In this document: positions 26,550 through 34,089 of the stretch, piece by piece | Layout: each line of letters starts with the position of its first letter | How positions within the stretch are numbered: position 1 is the stretch's first letter | Source of the DNA: CAWKGC01 sp963849005 | GTDB taxonomy: Bacteria > Pseudomonadota > Gammaproteobacteria > Burkholderiales > Usitatibacteraceae | Length of the DNA stretch: 41,614 nt | Assembly (NCBI GenBank): GCA_963849005.1 | Contig: CAWKGC010000009.1 | Coordinates: 1-41,614, forward strand | Direction: 5' to 3' | Notes under the pieces: model-generated | Seen by the model: only the letters and a program-made list of their open reading frames with translations | Database searches by the model: none | Told to the model about the DNA's origin: nothing | Program-made: the position numbers and the translations under genes

Positions 26550-26579
26550 AAAAAGGGCGGCCGCGAGGCCGCCCTTTTT
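26550..26579. terminator. rho-independent terminator, two-way
   Basis: Stem GGGCGGCC (26555-26562), loop GCGA and stem GGCCGCCC (26567-26574) are flanked by AAAAA on the left and TTTTT on the right, so it can stop transcription in both directions between the convergent hydrolase and ppiC-like genes. Confidence 0.93.
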
Positions 26580-26592
26580 CTTCCTTCGCTTT

Positions 26593-26667
26593 CGTCGTCC
26601 CGGACTCGATCCGGGACCCAGCACGTTTCATGCAGGCGCTGGATTCCGGGCCGGGCCCGGAATGACG
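26593..26667. repeat. inverted pair of CGTCATTCCGGGCTTGACC-family repeats
   Basis: Left unit 26593-26622 (CGTCGTCCCGGACTCGATCC...) and right unit 26636-26667 in reverse orientation (ending CCGGAATGACG) are separated by about 13 nt. The right unit, read on the minus strand, is close to the unit at 33124. Both loci also share AAAGCGAAGGAA next to the repeat (26582-26593 on minus; 33159-33171 on plus). Confidence 0.8.
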
Positions 26668-26688
26668 AGCCACACCCGCCCGGTGCGG

Positions 26689-27543
26689 CTAGCGTTCCTC
26701 GATCTTCGCGGTCTGGCGCATCGCCTGGACCATCTTGGCGACCTGCTGCTGCTGCGCGCGCTGGCGGAAATTGTCCTTCAGCTCGTCGTAGCCCGGCACC
26801 TTGAGCGGGCGCACGTCGTCCAGGCGGATGACGTGGTAGCCGAAGTCGGTCTTCACCGGGACGGCGACGGTCTGGCCCTTCTTCAGCGCAACGGTGGCAT
26901 CTGCGAACGGCTTGACGAAACGGGCGGATGGGCCCCAGTCGAGGTCGCCGCCGTTGTCCTTGGAGCCCGGGTCCTTGCTCTTGTCCTTGGCGATCTTGGC
27001 GAAGTCGCCGCCCTTGTTCAGCTCCACGATGATCGCCTTGGCCTCGTCATCCTTCTCGACGAGGATGTGGCGGACCTTGTATTCGTTCTCGCCCATCTGC
27101 TTCTTGAATTCCTCGTACTGCGCCTTCAGCTCGGCGTCCGTGATCGGGTTGGCCTTGATCTCGGCCTCGAAGTACGCGCGCACCAGCACGGCCTGGCGGG
27201 CCATGTCGATCTGCGCCGTCACCTCGGGCGTCTTGTCGAGGCCGCGCTTGACCGCGGCCTGCGCGATCAGCTCGCGGTTGATCAGCTCGTCCTTGATCGC
27301 GGCCTGGATCTCGGGCGAATCGGGCTGGTTGGCGGCCGCGCGCTCGCGGTTCATCGCATCGAAGCGCGATTGCGGGATGGTGACGCCGTTGACGACCAGC
27401 TTGCCGCCGGTCGTGGCTTTTGCGGGGGCCTTGGCGGCCTTTTCGGTCGTGGCCTTGGCGGGCTTCTCGGCCTTGTCCTGGGCGATCACCGGCGCGGCGA
27501 GGCCGGCAATGATGAGAGCGATGGCCATGTTCTTCAGGTTCAT
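26689..27543 (-). CDS. periplasmic parvulin-type peptidyl-prolyl isomerase
   Basis: A 284-residue PpiC/SurA-like isomerase that helps fold exported proteins. The signal peptide MNLKNMAIALIIAGLAAPVIA is followed by a Lys/Ala-rich linker, a SurA-N-like helical part (INRELIAQAAVKRGLDKTPEV), and a rotamase domain at about 150-245: YKVRHILVEKDDEAK, GGDFAKIAKDKSKDPGSKDNGGDLDW and TDFGYHVIRLDD. ATG 27541-27543 has AAGGAAG upstream. It ends a leftward cluster yciB-yciI-bolA-ppiC that I recognise from betaproteobacteria. Confidence 0.93.
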   Translation of the reverse strand: MNLKNMAIALIIAGLAAPVIAQDKAEKPAKATTEKAAKAPAKATTGGKLVVNGVTIPQSRFDAMNRERAAANQPDSPEIQAAIKDELINRELIAQAAVKRGLDKTPEVTAQIDMARQAVLVRAYFEAEIKANPITDAELKAQYEEFKKQMGENEYKVRHILVEKDDEAKAIIVELNKGGDFAKIAKDKSKDPGSKDNGGDLDWGPSARFVKPFADATVALKKGQTVAVPVKTDFGYHVIRLDDVRPLKVPGYDELKDNFRQRAQQQQVAKMVQAMRQTAKIEER

Positions 27544-27600
27544 TTGGGTGCTTCCTTTGCTGTGTGAGAGTGAACGGACGACTTGTCGTGGTGGGAATGC

Positions 27601-27863
27601 CTAGAACTGCTCGGGGCTGAACGCCTCGATTTTCAATGCGTGGATGTCAGAGCGCATCAGGTCGCCCAGCGCCTCGTACACCATGCGATGGCGCGCGAGG
27701 GGGGCTGGTTGCGGAACGCCTCGGAAACGATGGTGAGCTGCCAGTGGCCGCCGCCCGAGGCCGCGCCCGCGTGCCCGGCGTGCGCCGCGCTTTCGTCATG
27801 GAGCGCCAGTTCCACCGGATTGAGCGCGGCGAGGCGCTCGCGGATGGCCTGCTCGGTGCTCAT
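27601..27863 (-). CDS. bolA: BolA-family protein, one-base frameshift
   Basis: BolA proteins work with monothiol glutaredoxins in iron-sulfur trafficking. The N-terminal half (MSTEQAIRERLAALNP, HWQLTIVSEAFRNQPP) is in one frame and the C-terminal half (LARHRMVYEALGDLM, then SDIHALKIEAFSPEQF) in another. The two halves join if the C run (six G on + at 27699-27704) had seven bases; spacing from F to LxRHR would then match E. coli BolA. Unshifted, the product ends early at 68 residues after CTRRWAT, losing the RHRxVY motif. Intact length would be 87 residues. The start ATG overlaps the yciI stop (ATGA). Real mutation or assembly error cannot be told apart. Confidence 0.82.
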
Positions 27864-28162
27864 GCCGGCAACACCTTCTTGAATGGCTTCACGGTGACCT
27901 TGCCGTAGACATTGGCGAGCGCATAAGGGTCTTCGCTCGCCCAGGCGATCGCCACTTCGCGCGAGGCGAACTCGGCGACGATGAGCGAGCCGGAGAAGCC
28001 GGCGGGGCCGGGGTCCGCCGCGTCGATCGCCGGGTGCGGGCCGGCAAGCACCAGCCGCCCTTCTGCCTGCAGCGCCTTCAGGCGCTCCAGGTGCGCCGGG
28101 CGGTTGGCGAGCCTGCGCTCGAGCGCGCCGGGAAGGTCTTCGCAGATGATCGCGTAGAGCAT
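27860..28162 (-). CDS. yciI: YciI-family protein
   Basis: A 100-residue ferredoxin-like-fold protein: MLYAIICEDLPGALERRLANRPAHLERL, AGPHP, GFSGSLIVAEFASREVAIAWASEDPYALANVYGKVTVKPF. The His in RPAHL and Asp in EDPY are the conserved polar pair of YciI proteins, whose enzymatic role is not established. ATG 28160-28162 lies 7 nt after the yciB stop and its own stop overlaps bolA, so the genes form one operon. Confidence 0.92.
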   Translation of the reverse strand: MLYAIICEDLPGALERRLANRPAHLERLKALQAEGRLVLAGPHPAIDAADPGPAGFSGSLIVAEFASREVAIAWASEDPYALANVYGKVTVKPFKKVLPA

Positions 28163-28169
28163 GTCGTCG

Positions 28170-28748
28170 TCAGGCCTGCTTGTCGGCGGCCGGCGCCGGG
28201 ACGGCGGGCTTCTTCTCGTCGTCGTCGGGCAGGTATTTCGCCAGCCACAGCGCCTGCGCGATGACGAAGGCGATCATCAGCGCGGTGAAGCCGAACAGCT
28301 TGAAGTTCACCCAGGCTTCAGTGGCAAAGTTGTATGCGACCCACAGGTTGAGCGTGCCCTTGAAGAGGAAGAACACGCCCCAGGCGATGCACAGCTTGGT
28401 CCACACGTGCTCGGGCAGTTCCAATCCCCCCTCGGACATCACGCCCTTGATCGGGTTCTTGCCGAAGGCGAGCGCGCCGAGGAACACCACGCCCGCGAGC
28501 CAGTAGAGCACCGTCGGCTTCCATTTGATGAAGGTCTCGTCCTGCAGGAACAGCGTGGCGCCGCCGAAGACCATGATGATCACGAGGCTGGCCCACAAGA
28601 GCTTGCTGACCTTGCCGTGCCTGAACCTGGTCCATGACACCTGCACGACGGTCGCCGCCATGGCGACCCCGGTCGCGACATAGATGCCCCAGATCTTGAA
28701 GGCGACGAAAAAGAGGATGACCGGGAAGAGGTCGAAAAAGAACTTCAC
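28170..28748 (-). CDS. yciB: septation protein A / inner-membrane protein YciB
   Basis: A 192-residue membrane protein with about five helices, from KFFFDLFPVILFFVAFKIWGIYVATGVAMAATVVQ through PTVLYWLAGVVFLGAL to NFKLFGFTALMIAFVIAQALWL, matching YciB/IspZ, linked to cell-envelope synthesis and division. The start is GTG 28746-28748, because FFFDLFPVILFF is the family N-terminus; the longer frame to 28970 is an antisense shadow. The C-terminus carries an acidic-then-Ala/Pro tail (DDDEKKPAVPAPAADKQA). A -10-like GATAAT (28810-28815, minus) gives a leader of about 55 nt. First gene of the operon. Confidence 0.92.
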   Translation of the reverse strand: MKFFFDLFPVILFFVAFKIWGIYVATGVAMAATVVQVSWTRFRHGKVSKLLWASLVIIMVFGGATLFLQDETFIKWKPTVLYWLAGVVFLGALAFGKNPIKGVMSEGGLELPEHVWTKLCIAWGVFFLFKGTLNLWVAYNFATEAWVNFKLFGFTALMIAFVIAQALWLAKYLPDDDEKKPAVPAPAADKQA

Positions 28749-28821
28749 TATGGGGCTCGGTGTGCGCCGGGCTCGAAAGCGCCGGGGCTCAAGGGGTTGG
28801 TAACCTGAAATTATCGCCGAT

Positions 28822-29568
28822 TCAGCGGGATGCTGTCCATTTGAGGTGCCGGGCCTCGATTCGTTCCCTGACCGGGGGCGCCACGCCGGGGGCCAGGGCG
28901 AGGGCCAGCGCCTCGGCATAAAACCCGGCGCGCTCCCCGGGCAGGCCGGCGTCCAGCCGGTCGAATGCATAGCTCATCATCGCCTCGTCCTCGGTGCGGA
29001 TCGCGGTGATGGCGAGGTTGAGCAGCAGGATGCGCCAGGGCCGCTCGGGGTTGGAACGCTCGAGGTCCGCCGCGAGCCTCGGCCTCACGTTTTCGATCAC
29101 GCCTTGCATCAGGCCGAAGGTCGCGGCGAGCGCCTGGGGCCCGGCGGCGGAATTGGCCTGGCGGGCCAGCGCGTTGGCGACCGGCTCGGCCGGGGCAAGG
29201 TCCAGGCCGTGGCGCATTGCCCAGAGCGCCGCCTCCACCACAGTGGCGTCGACGCCCGCGGCCAGGGCGGCCGCGCCGGCGTTGCGCAAGGCCTGCTCCA
29301 GCTCGGCCAGCGCGGTGAGCAAGGCCTCCACCAGCTGGTCGGCGTCCGCGAGCGGCAAGCGCTTCGCGCCGCCATACTCTTCGTCCAGCCTGAGCAGCAG
29401 GGCGAGCTGCTCTTCGACGAGGGCAAGCGGATCGGATCCGGCGCGCGAGGGCGGGGTTTGCGGAAGGCTTCCGCGCGCCGCCACGGCAAGGGCGCGGAAA
29501 CGGGAAAGCAGCTCGCGAGTCGCCTCGCGGCCTTCATCGCCAAAGCGAATCGGCCTGGTCTCGGTCAC
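28822..29568 (-). CDS. conserved hypothetical protein
   Basis: A 248-residue, Ala/Leu/Glu-rich, probably all-helical cytoplasmic protein. I do not recognise a family. Sections such as LVEEQLALLLRLDEEYGGAKRLPLADADQLVEALLTALAELEQAL look like long amphipathic helices. No signal peptide or membrane segment. GTG 29566-29568 is the start, with no clear Shine-Dalgarno, only 48 nt from the divergent rnm-like gene. It lies upstream of yciB on the same strand, 73 nt away, so may be co-transcribed. Coding is supported by length and codon pattern. Confidence 0.65.
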   Translation of the reverse strand: MTETRPIRFGDEGREATRELLSRFRALAVAARGSLPQTPPSRAGSDPLALVEEQLALLLRLDEEYGGAKRLPLADADQLVEALLTALAELEQALRNAGAAALAAGVDATVVEAALWAMRHGLDLAPAEPVANALARQANSAAGPQALAATFGLMQGVIENVRPRLAADLERSNPERPWRILLLNLAITAIRTEDEAMMSYAFDRLDAGLPGERAGFYAEALALALAPGVAPPVRERIEARHLKWTASR

Positions 29569-29605
29569 GGAAACGGCCCGGCAGGTGGGGAGGGGCGGAT
29601 TTTGC

Positions 29606-29611
29606 TATAAT
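29606..29611 (+). promoter_or_regulatory. -10 box for the rnm-like gene
   Basis: A perfect TATAAT lies 5 nt before GTG 29617 and 20 nt before ATG 29632. Either start would give a leader of 0-15 nt. It lies in the 48-nt gap to the divergent gene. Confidence 0.6.
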
Positions 29612-29616
29612 TCGAG

Positions 29617-30477
29617 GTGCTGCCACAAACAATGCTTGCGCCAGACAATTACGACCTGCACAACCATTCGACTTGTTCGGATGGGCTCCTGACTCCCACG
29701 CAACTGATCGAACTCGCCGTGCGCACCGGGGCGAACCCGATTGCGCTCACCGACCACGATACCGTGGACGGCCTGGCGGAGGCCCGCGCCGCTGCTGAAA
29801 TGCTGGGCGTGAGGCTGGTCAACGGCGTGGAAATTTCGGTGAGTTGGGGCGAGACCACGCTGCACATCGTGGGCCTCAACATCGATCCTGCATCTGGAGA
29901 ACTGGCGGCCGGGTTGCGCGGAATCCGCGAAGGGCGCCTGGAGCGGGGCAGGAAGATCGCGTCGGCGCTGGACCGCCTTGGCATCGAAGGCGCATTCGAA
30001 GGCGCGCATGCGCTGGCAAAGAACAAGACGATGCTGGGCAGGACGCACTTTGCCCGGCACCTGCTGGAACGCGGGGCGGTGAAGAACATGCAGGCGGCGT
30101 TCGACCGCTACCTGGTCAAGGGAAGGCCGGCCTACGTTGCCCACGAATGGGCGAGGCTGGAGGATGCGGTGGCGTGGATACGCGCCGCGAATGGCGTGGC
30201 GGTGCTGGCCCATCCCGGCCGGTACAAGCTGGGCCGGGACGAAATGCGGGAGCTGCTGGCCTCATTCAAGGACACGGGCGGCTCAGCGATCGAAGTCGTC
30301 ACCGGCAGCCACACGAGGGAGCATTACGCGACCTACCGGAAGCTGGCCGTGGAGTTCGGGCTTGCCGCCTCGCGCGGCTCCGATTACCACGGGCCGGGCG
30401 AAAGCAGCTTCCAGCCGGGAAAGCTGCCGCAGCTGCACGAATCGCTGACGCCGGTGTGGTCGCTCTGGGCGCGCTAG
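29617..30477 (+). CDS. rnm: PHP-domain phosphatase/exonuclease, RNase AM (YciV/TrpH) type
   Basis: A 286-residue PHP-domain enzyme. In E. coli the homologue trims 5' ends of rRNA and also acts on nucleoside 3',5'-bisphosphates. The trinuclear metal-site motifs are present in order: DLHNHSTCSDG (His15, His17), LTDHDTVDG, GVEIS, VLAHPGRY and SRGSDYHG. Start is GTG 29617 or ATG 29632; I list the longer. yciO follows, as in E. coli (yciV-yciO), which supports the assignment. A small hairpin (30495-30513) lies between the two. Confidence 0.9.
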   Translation: MLPQTMLAPDNYDLHNHSTCSDGLLTPTQLIELAVRTGANPIALTDHDTVDGLAEARAAAEMLGVRLVNGVEISVSWGETTLHIVGLNIDPASGELAAGLRGIREGRLERGRKIASALDRLGIEGAFEGAHALAKNKTMLGRTHFARHLLERGAVKNMQAAFDRYLVKGRPAYVAHEWARLEDAVAWIRAANGVAVLAHPGRYKLGRDEMRELLASFKDTGGSAIEVVTGSHTREHYATYRKLAVEFGLAASRGSDYHGPGESSFQPGKLPQLHESLTPVWSLWAR

Positions 30478-30494
30478 CCCGATAACAGATCCAC

Positions 30495-30513
30495 GGGATG
30501 CGAGGAGCATCCC
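30495..30513 (+). other. short intergenic hairpin
   Basis: GGGATGC and GCATCCC form a 7-bp stem around GAGGA, 18 nt after the rnm-like stop. There is no U-run, so it is a poor terminator; the loop GAGGA could mask or mimic a ribosome-binding site. Function not shown. Confidence 0.4.
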
Positions 30514-30572
30514 ACGAAACGAGGAAACACGCGGTCCCCGCGCTTCGCGGCCCGGCCGCCCCATGGCAAAAG

Positions 30573-31211
30573 ATGGCCCAGTTCCTCTCGATCCATCCCG
30601 AGAACCCGCAGCCCAGGAGCATCAAGGCGGCGGCGGACATCGTCCGCAACGGGGGCGTCATCGCCTACCCGACGGACTCCTGCTACGCGCTCGGCTGCCA
30701 CATCGGCGACAAGGCCGCGATGGAGAAGATCCGCAAGATCCGCGACGTCGACAGCCGCCACCATTTGACGCTCATGTGCTCGAACCTCTCGCAAGTGGGC
30801 GTGTTCGCCAAGGTGGACAACATCCAGCATCGCCTGATCAAGGCCAATACGCCGGGAAGCTACACGTTCATCCTGCGCGCCACGCGCGAAGTCCCGCGCC
30901 GGCTGCTGCATCCCAGGCTCACCATCGGCGTGCGCATCCCGGATCACCGCGTGGCGATGGCGCTGCTGGAAGAACTCGGCGAGCCGCTGCTTTCCTCGAC
31001 CCTGATCCTCCCGGACCACGGCGCGGCGCTCAACGACCCGCAGGAAATACGCGACCACCTCGACCACGAACTCGACCTCATCATCGATTCGGGCGCGTGC
31101 GGGCTGGAGGTGACGACCGTGGTCGACCTGTCCCAGGACGCGCCGCTGCTGCTGCGCGAAGGCAAGGGCGACATCCGCCCCTTCGGTTTCGTCAAGGAGG
31201 CGCTGCACTGA
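30573..31211 (+). CDS. yciO: L-threonylcarbamoyladenylate synthase-family protein YciO
   Basis: A 212-residue Sua5/YciO/YrdC-domain protein. The N-terminus MAQFLSIHPENPQPRSIKAA and GGVIAYPTDSCYALGCHIGDKAA match E. coli YciO rather than TsaC. YciO resembles the enzymes that make threonylcarbamoyl-AMP for tRNA t6A, though its own role is less certain. The KIRxIR and SxR.HHLTLMC motif regions are present, as is PGSYTFILRAT. ATG 30573 is chosen by homology; the Shine-Dalgarno is weak. The stop overlaps the next start (TGATG). Confidence 0.93.
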   Translation: MAQFLSIHPENPQPRSIKAAADIVRNGGVIAYPTDSCYALGCHIGDKAAMEKIRKIRDVDSRHHLTLMCSNLSQVGVFAKVDNIQHRLIKANTPGSYTFILRATREVPRRLLHPRLTIGVRIPDHRVAMALLEELGEPLLSSTLILPDHGAALNDPQEIRDHLDHELDLIIDSGACGLEVTTVVDLSQDAPLLLREGKGDIRPFGFVKEALH

Positions 31212-31858
31212 TGGATGTCCAGCAGGTCATTGTCTACATCGCGGTGTATGCGATTCCCGTGCTCTTCGCGATCACCGTTCACGAGGCCGCGCATGGCTAC
31301 GTGGCGCGCCACTTCGGCGATGCGACCGCGTACATGATGGGGCGCGTGAGCCTGAACCCGGTGAAGCACATCGACCCGGTCGGCACCATCCTCGTTCCCA
31401 TCCTCACCTCTTTCGGCGGGTTCCTGTTCGGCTGGGCGAAGCCCGTGCCGGTGAACTTCGGCAACCTGCGAAACCCCAAGCGCGACATGCTCTGGGTGGC
31501 CGCGGCGGGGCCGGGGGCCAACATCGCCATGGCATTGCTCTGGGTGCTGCTGGCAAAGGTGCTGCTCACGGTCGGCGGCAGCGGCACCGCATACGAATAC
31601 TGGATCCGCGTGGCCGACGCCGGCATCAAGGTCAACGTCGGCCTCGCCGTGCTCAACCTGTTTCCCCTGTTGCCGCTGGACGGCGGCCGCATGCTCACGA
31701 GTGTCCTGCCCCACAAGCTCGCGTACCCGTACTCCCGCCTCGAGCCGTACGGCATGATCATCCTCGTGGTGCTGATCGTCAGCGGCGCGCTGTGGTGGAT
31801 GATCGGGCCGGTCATGGCGGCCGTGATGCGCAACATGTACGCCCTCCTCGGAATCTGA
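31211..31858 (+). CDS. site-2 protease (peptidase M50) family protein
   Basis: A 215-residue integral membrane metalloprotease. The zinc motif HEAAH lies at residues 24-28 in the first helix and the second signature NLFPLLPLDGG has Asp157. About five to six helices are visible, ending ILVVLIVSGALWWMIGPVMAAVM. No PDZ domain, so it is the short prokaryotic type, of unknown substrate. ATG 31211 overlaps the yciO stop. trpS follows after 7 nt, an order (yciO, site-2 protease, trpS) that I recall from other betaproteobacteria. Confidence 0.92.
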   Translation: MDVQQVIVYIAVYAIPVLFAITVHEAAHGYVARHFGDATAYMMGRVSLNPVKHIDPVGTILVPILTSFGGFLFGWAKPVPVNFGNLRNPKRDMLWVAAAGPGANIAMALLWVLLAKVLLTVGGSGTAYEYWIRVADAGIKVNVGLAVLNLFPLLPLDGGRMLTSVLPHKLAYPYSRLEPYGMIILVVLIVSGALWWMIGPVMAAVMRNMYALLGI

Positions 31859-31865
31859 AGAAGAC

Positions 31866-33074
31866 ATGTACCAGGACCGCGTTCTTTCCGGCATGCGCCC
31901 CACGGGCCGCATGCACCTCGGCCACTACCACGGCGCGCTGAAGAACTGGGTGCGCCTGCAGAACGAGTACCAGTGCCTGTTCTTCGCGGCCGACTGGCAC
32001 GCGCTCACCACGCACTACGAGGACCCGAGCGTCATCGAGGCCTCGGTGTGGGACATGTTCACCGACTGGCTCGCGGTCGGCATCGATCCTTCGAAGGCCG
32101 TGCTGTTCGCGCAGTCGAAGGTGCCGCAGCACGCCGAGCTCACGCTGCTGCTGTCGTTCTTCACGCCGCTCGCGTGGCTGGAGCGCGTGCCGACCTACAA
32201 GGACCTGGTGGAGCAGCACGCCGAGCGGGGGCGCGACATCCTCACCTACGGCTTCCTCGGCTATCCGCTGATGCAGTCGGCCGACATCCTCATCTACCGC
32301 GCCAACATGGTGCCGGTGGGCGAGGACCAGGTCTCGCACGTCGAGCTCACGCGCGAGATCGCGCGGCGCTTCAACCACCTCTTCGGCCGCGAGAAGGGCT
32401 TCGAGGAGAAGGCCGAGGCCGCGATCAAGAAGATGGGGCCGAAGAAGGCCAAGGTCTACCGCGAGCTGCGCAACAAGTTCCAGGAGCAGGGCGACCAGGC
32501 GGCGCTGGAGGCGGCGCGCGAGATGCTCGGCGAAGTGCAGAACCTCTCGCTCGGCGACCGCGAGAGGCTGTTCGGCTTCCTCGAAGGCGGCGGGCGCATG
32601 ATCCTCGCCGAGCCCGAGGCCCTGCTCACCGAGGTGCCGAGGCTGGTCGGCATCGACGGGCAGAAGATGTCCAAGTCCTACGGCAACGCGATCGAGCTGC
32701 GCGAGGCGCCCGAGGACGTGACGAAGAAGATCCGCACCATGCCGACGGACCCGGCGCGCGTGCGCCGCAACGACCCGGGCGACCCGGACAAGTGCCGGGT
32801 GTGGGACCTGCACAAGGTGTATTCGAACGACGAGGTGCGCGACTGGGTGGTGAAGGGCTGCAAGAGCGCGGGCATCGGCTGCCTGGAATGCAAGCAGCCG
32901 GTGATCGACGCCATCAATGCGGAGCTGAAGCCGATCCGCGAGCGCGCCGCCGCCTACGACGAGGACCCGTCGCTTGTGCGCAACATCATTGCCGACGGCT
33001 GCGAGAAGGCCAACGACCTTGCCGACGAGACCATGCGCGATGTTCGCGAGGCCATGGGCCTCAATTACAGCTGA
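31866..33074 (+). CDS. trpS: tryptophan--tRNA ligase
   Basis: A 402-residue class I aminoacyl-tRNA synthetase that charges tRNA-Trp. The HIGH-type motif is HLGHYHG near residue 18 and the KMSKS motif is intact in GQKMSKSYGN. Between them sits an insert of about 70 residues (EKAEAAIKKMGPKKAKVYRELRNK... LFGFLEGGGRMI), which is why this protein is longer than the 330-residue E. coli form; beta-proteobacterial enzymes of this length share it. GAAGAAG lies just before ATG 31866. Last gene of the rnm-yciO-M50-trpS run. Confidence 0.96.
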   Translation: MYQDRVLSGMRPTGRMHLGHYHGALKNWVRLQNEYQCLFFAADWHALTTHYEDPSVIEASVWDMFTDWLAVGIDPSKAVLFAQSKVPQHAELTLLLSFFTPLAWLERVPTYKDLVEQHAERGRDILTYGFLGYPLMQSADILIYRANMVPVGEDQVSHVELTREIARRFNHLFGREKGFEEKAEAAIKKMGPKKAKVYRELRNKFQEQGDQAALEAAREMLGEVQNLSLGDRERLFGFLEGGGRMILAEPEALLTEVPRLVGIDGQKMSKSYGNAIELREAPEDVTKKIRTMPTDPARVRRNDPGDPDKCRVWDLHKVYSNDEVRDWVVKGCKSAGIGCLECKQPVIDAINAELKPIRERAAAYDEDPSLVRNIIADGCEKANDLADETMRDVREAMGLNYS

Positions 33075-33123
33075 CGCTGTTTCAAGCGAAAGGCAAAGGA
33101 GATGCCGATGAAAACCCCTTCCT

Positions 33124-33171
33124 CGTCATTCCGGGCTTGACCCGGAATCCAGCCGGGCAAAAGCGAAGGAA
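33124..33171 (+). repeat. CGTCATTCCGGGCTTGACC-family repeat between trpS and the secreted hydrolase
   Basis: The unit holds an inverted repeat ATTCCGGG (33128-33135) with CCCGGAAT (33141-33148) around CTTGA, followed by CCAGC and AAAGCGAAGGAA. The same elements, rearranged, occur at 26582-26667, and a third version is nested at 11629-11658. Confidence 0.8.
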
Positions 33172-33200
33172 CCGCAGATGAACGCAGATGAACGCAGATG
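33171..33200 (+). repeat. three tandem decamers A(A/C)CGCAGATG
   Basis: The blocks 33171-33180, 33181-33190 and 33191-33200 read ACCGCAGATG, AACGCAGATG, AACGCAGATG. Each contains one ATG, in a different reading frame, because the unit length is not a multiple of three. The start codon of the next gene is the ATG of the first unit. Confidence 0.9.
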
Positions 33201-34089
33201 GATCGGGGCGATTGCAGGAGCGATGGCCGCAGTGGCCATGGCCTGCGCGTTCGCGACCGCTGCGCGCGCCGCGACCGAGATCCCGCCCGGAAAGTGGAGC
33301 TTCGTCTTCACCGATAGGAAGGGGCAGCCCGACAGGCCGATCCGCGTCTACACCTACCGTCCGCGCGGCTGCGATACGACGTGCCCGATCCAGTTCGTGA
33401 TGCACGGCAAGCAGCGCAAGGCCTCGGTATACCGCGACCAGTGGGAACTGCTTGCCGACCGCTTCGGGCTGCTGGTCGTGGCGCCGGAGTTTTCCGAGAA
33501 GGACTGGCCCGGCAGCGAGGCGTACAACCTGGGCGACGTGGACAACCAGTCCAACCGCGAGAAGTGGAGCTATTCCGTCGTGGAGCACCTCTTCGACGAG
33601 GTGCGCGACGGCCACAAGGACTACAACATCTTCGGCCATTCCGCGGGCGCCCAGTTCGTGCAGCGCATGACGATCCTGCTGCCGGAAAATCGCATCCTGG
33701 TGGCGGCGGTGGCCAATGCCGGCTGGTACCTGATGCCGGAGTGGCGCAGCGACAAGATCGCCACCAAGTACCCCTATTCGCTGGTGGGCGCGAAAGTCGC
33801 CGGCGAGGCGGCGCTGCGCACGGCGCTTGCCAAGCGCGTGGTGGTGGTCCTTGGCGAGGCCGACATCGATCCGGCGCACCCCGACCTCAACCAGAGCGAC
33901 GGCGCGAAGAAGCAGGGCGCCAACCGCGTCGAGAGGGGCGAGAGCTTCTTCATCGCCGCGACCGGCGCGGCGCGCGACCTCAACGTGAAGCTCGGCTGGG
34001 AACTGGTGCTGGTGCCCAATGTCGCGCACGACAGCACGAAGATGGGCCGCGCCGCGGCGATCGAGATGTACCGGGGGACGGGCAAGTGA
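33178..34089 (+). CDS. secreted alpha/beta hydrolase
   Basis: A 303-residue exported hydrolase. The signal peptide runs to about residue 31 (ARAA), after an N-terminus MNADERRW read from the decamer repeats. The nucleophile elbow GHSAG lies at 153-157 (Ser155), an acid residue is likely in GEADID, and the late His in VPNVAHDST completes a triad. QFVMHGKQRKASVYRDQW is the oxyanion-hole region. The form resembles PHB-depolymerase/feruloyl-esterase-like secreted hydrolases. Its stop overlaps the scpA start (GTGA). It interrupts a trpS-scpA neighbourhood and is preceded by repeats, so it is probably an insertion. Confidence 0.85.
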   Translation: MNADERRWIGAIAGAMAAVAMACAFATAARAATEIPPGKWSFVFTDRKGQPDRPIRVYTYRPRGCDTTCPIQFVMHGKQRKASVYRDQWELLADRFGLLVVAPEFSEKDWPGSEAYNLGDVDNQSNREKWSYSVVEHLFDEVRDGHKDYNIFGHSAGAQFVQRMTILLPENRILVAAVANAGWYLMPEWRSDKIATKYPYSLVGAKVAGEAALRTALAKRVVVVLGEADIDPAHPDLNQSDGAKKQGANRVERGESFFIAATGAARDLNVKLGWELVLVPNVAHDSTKMGRAAAIEMYRGTGK

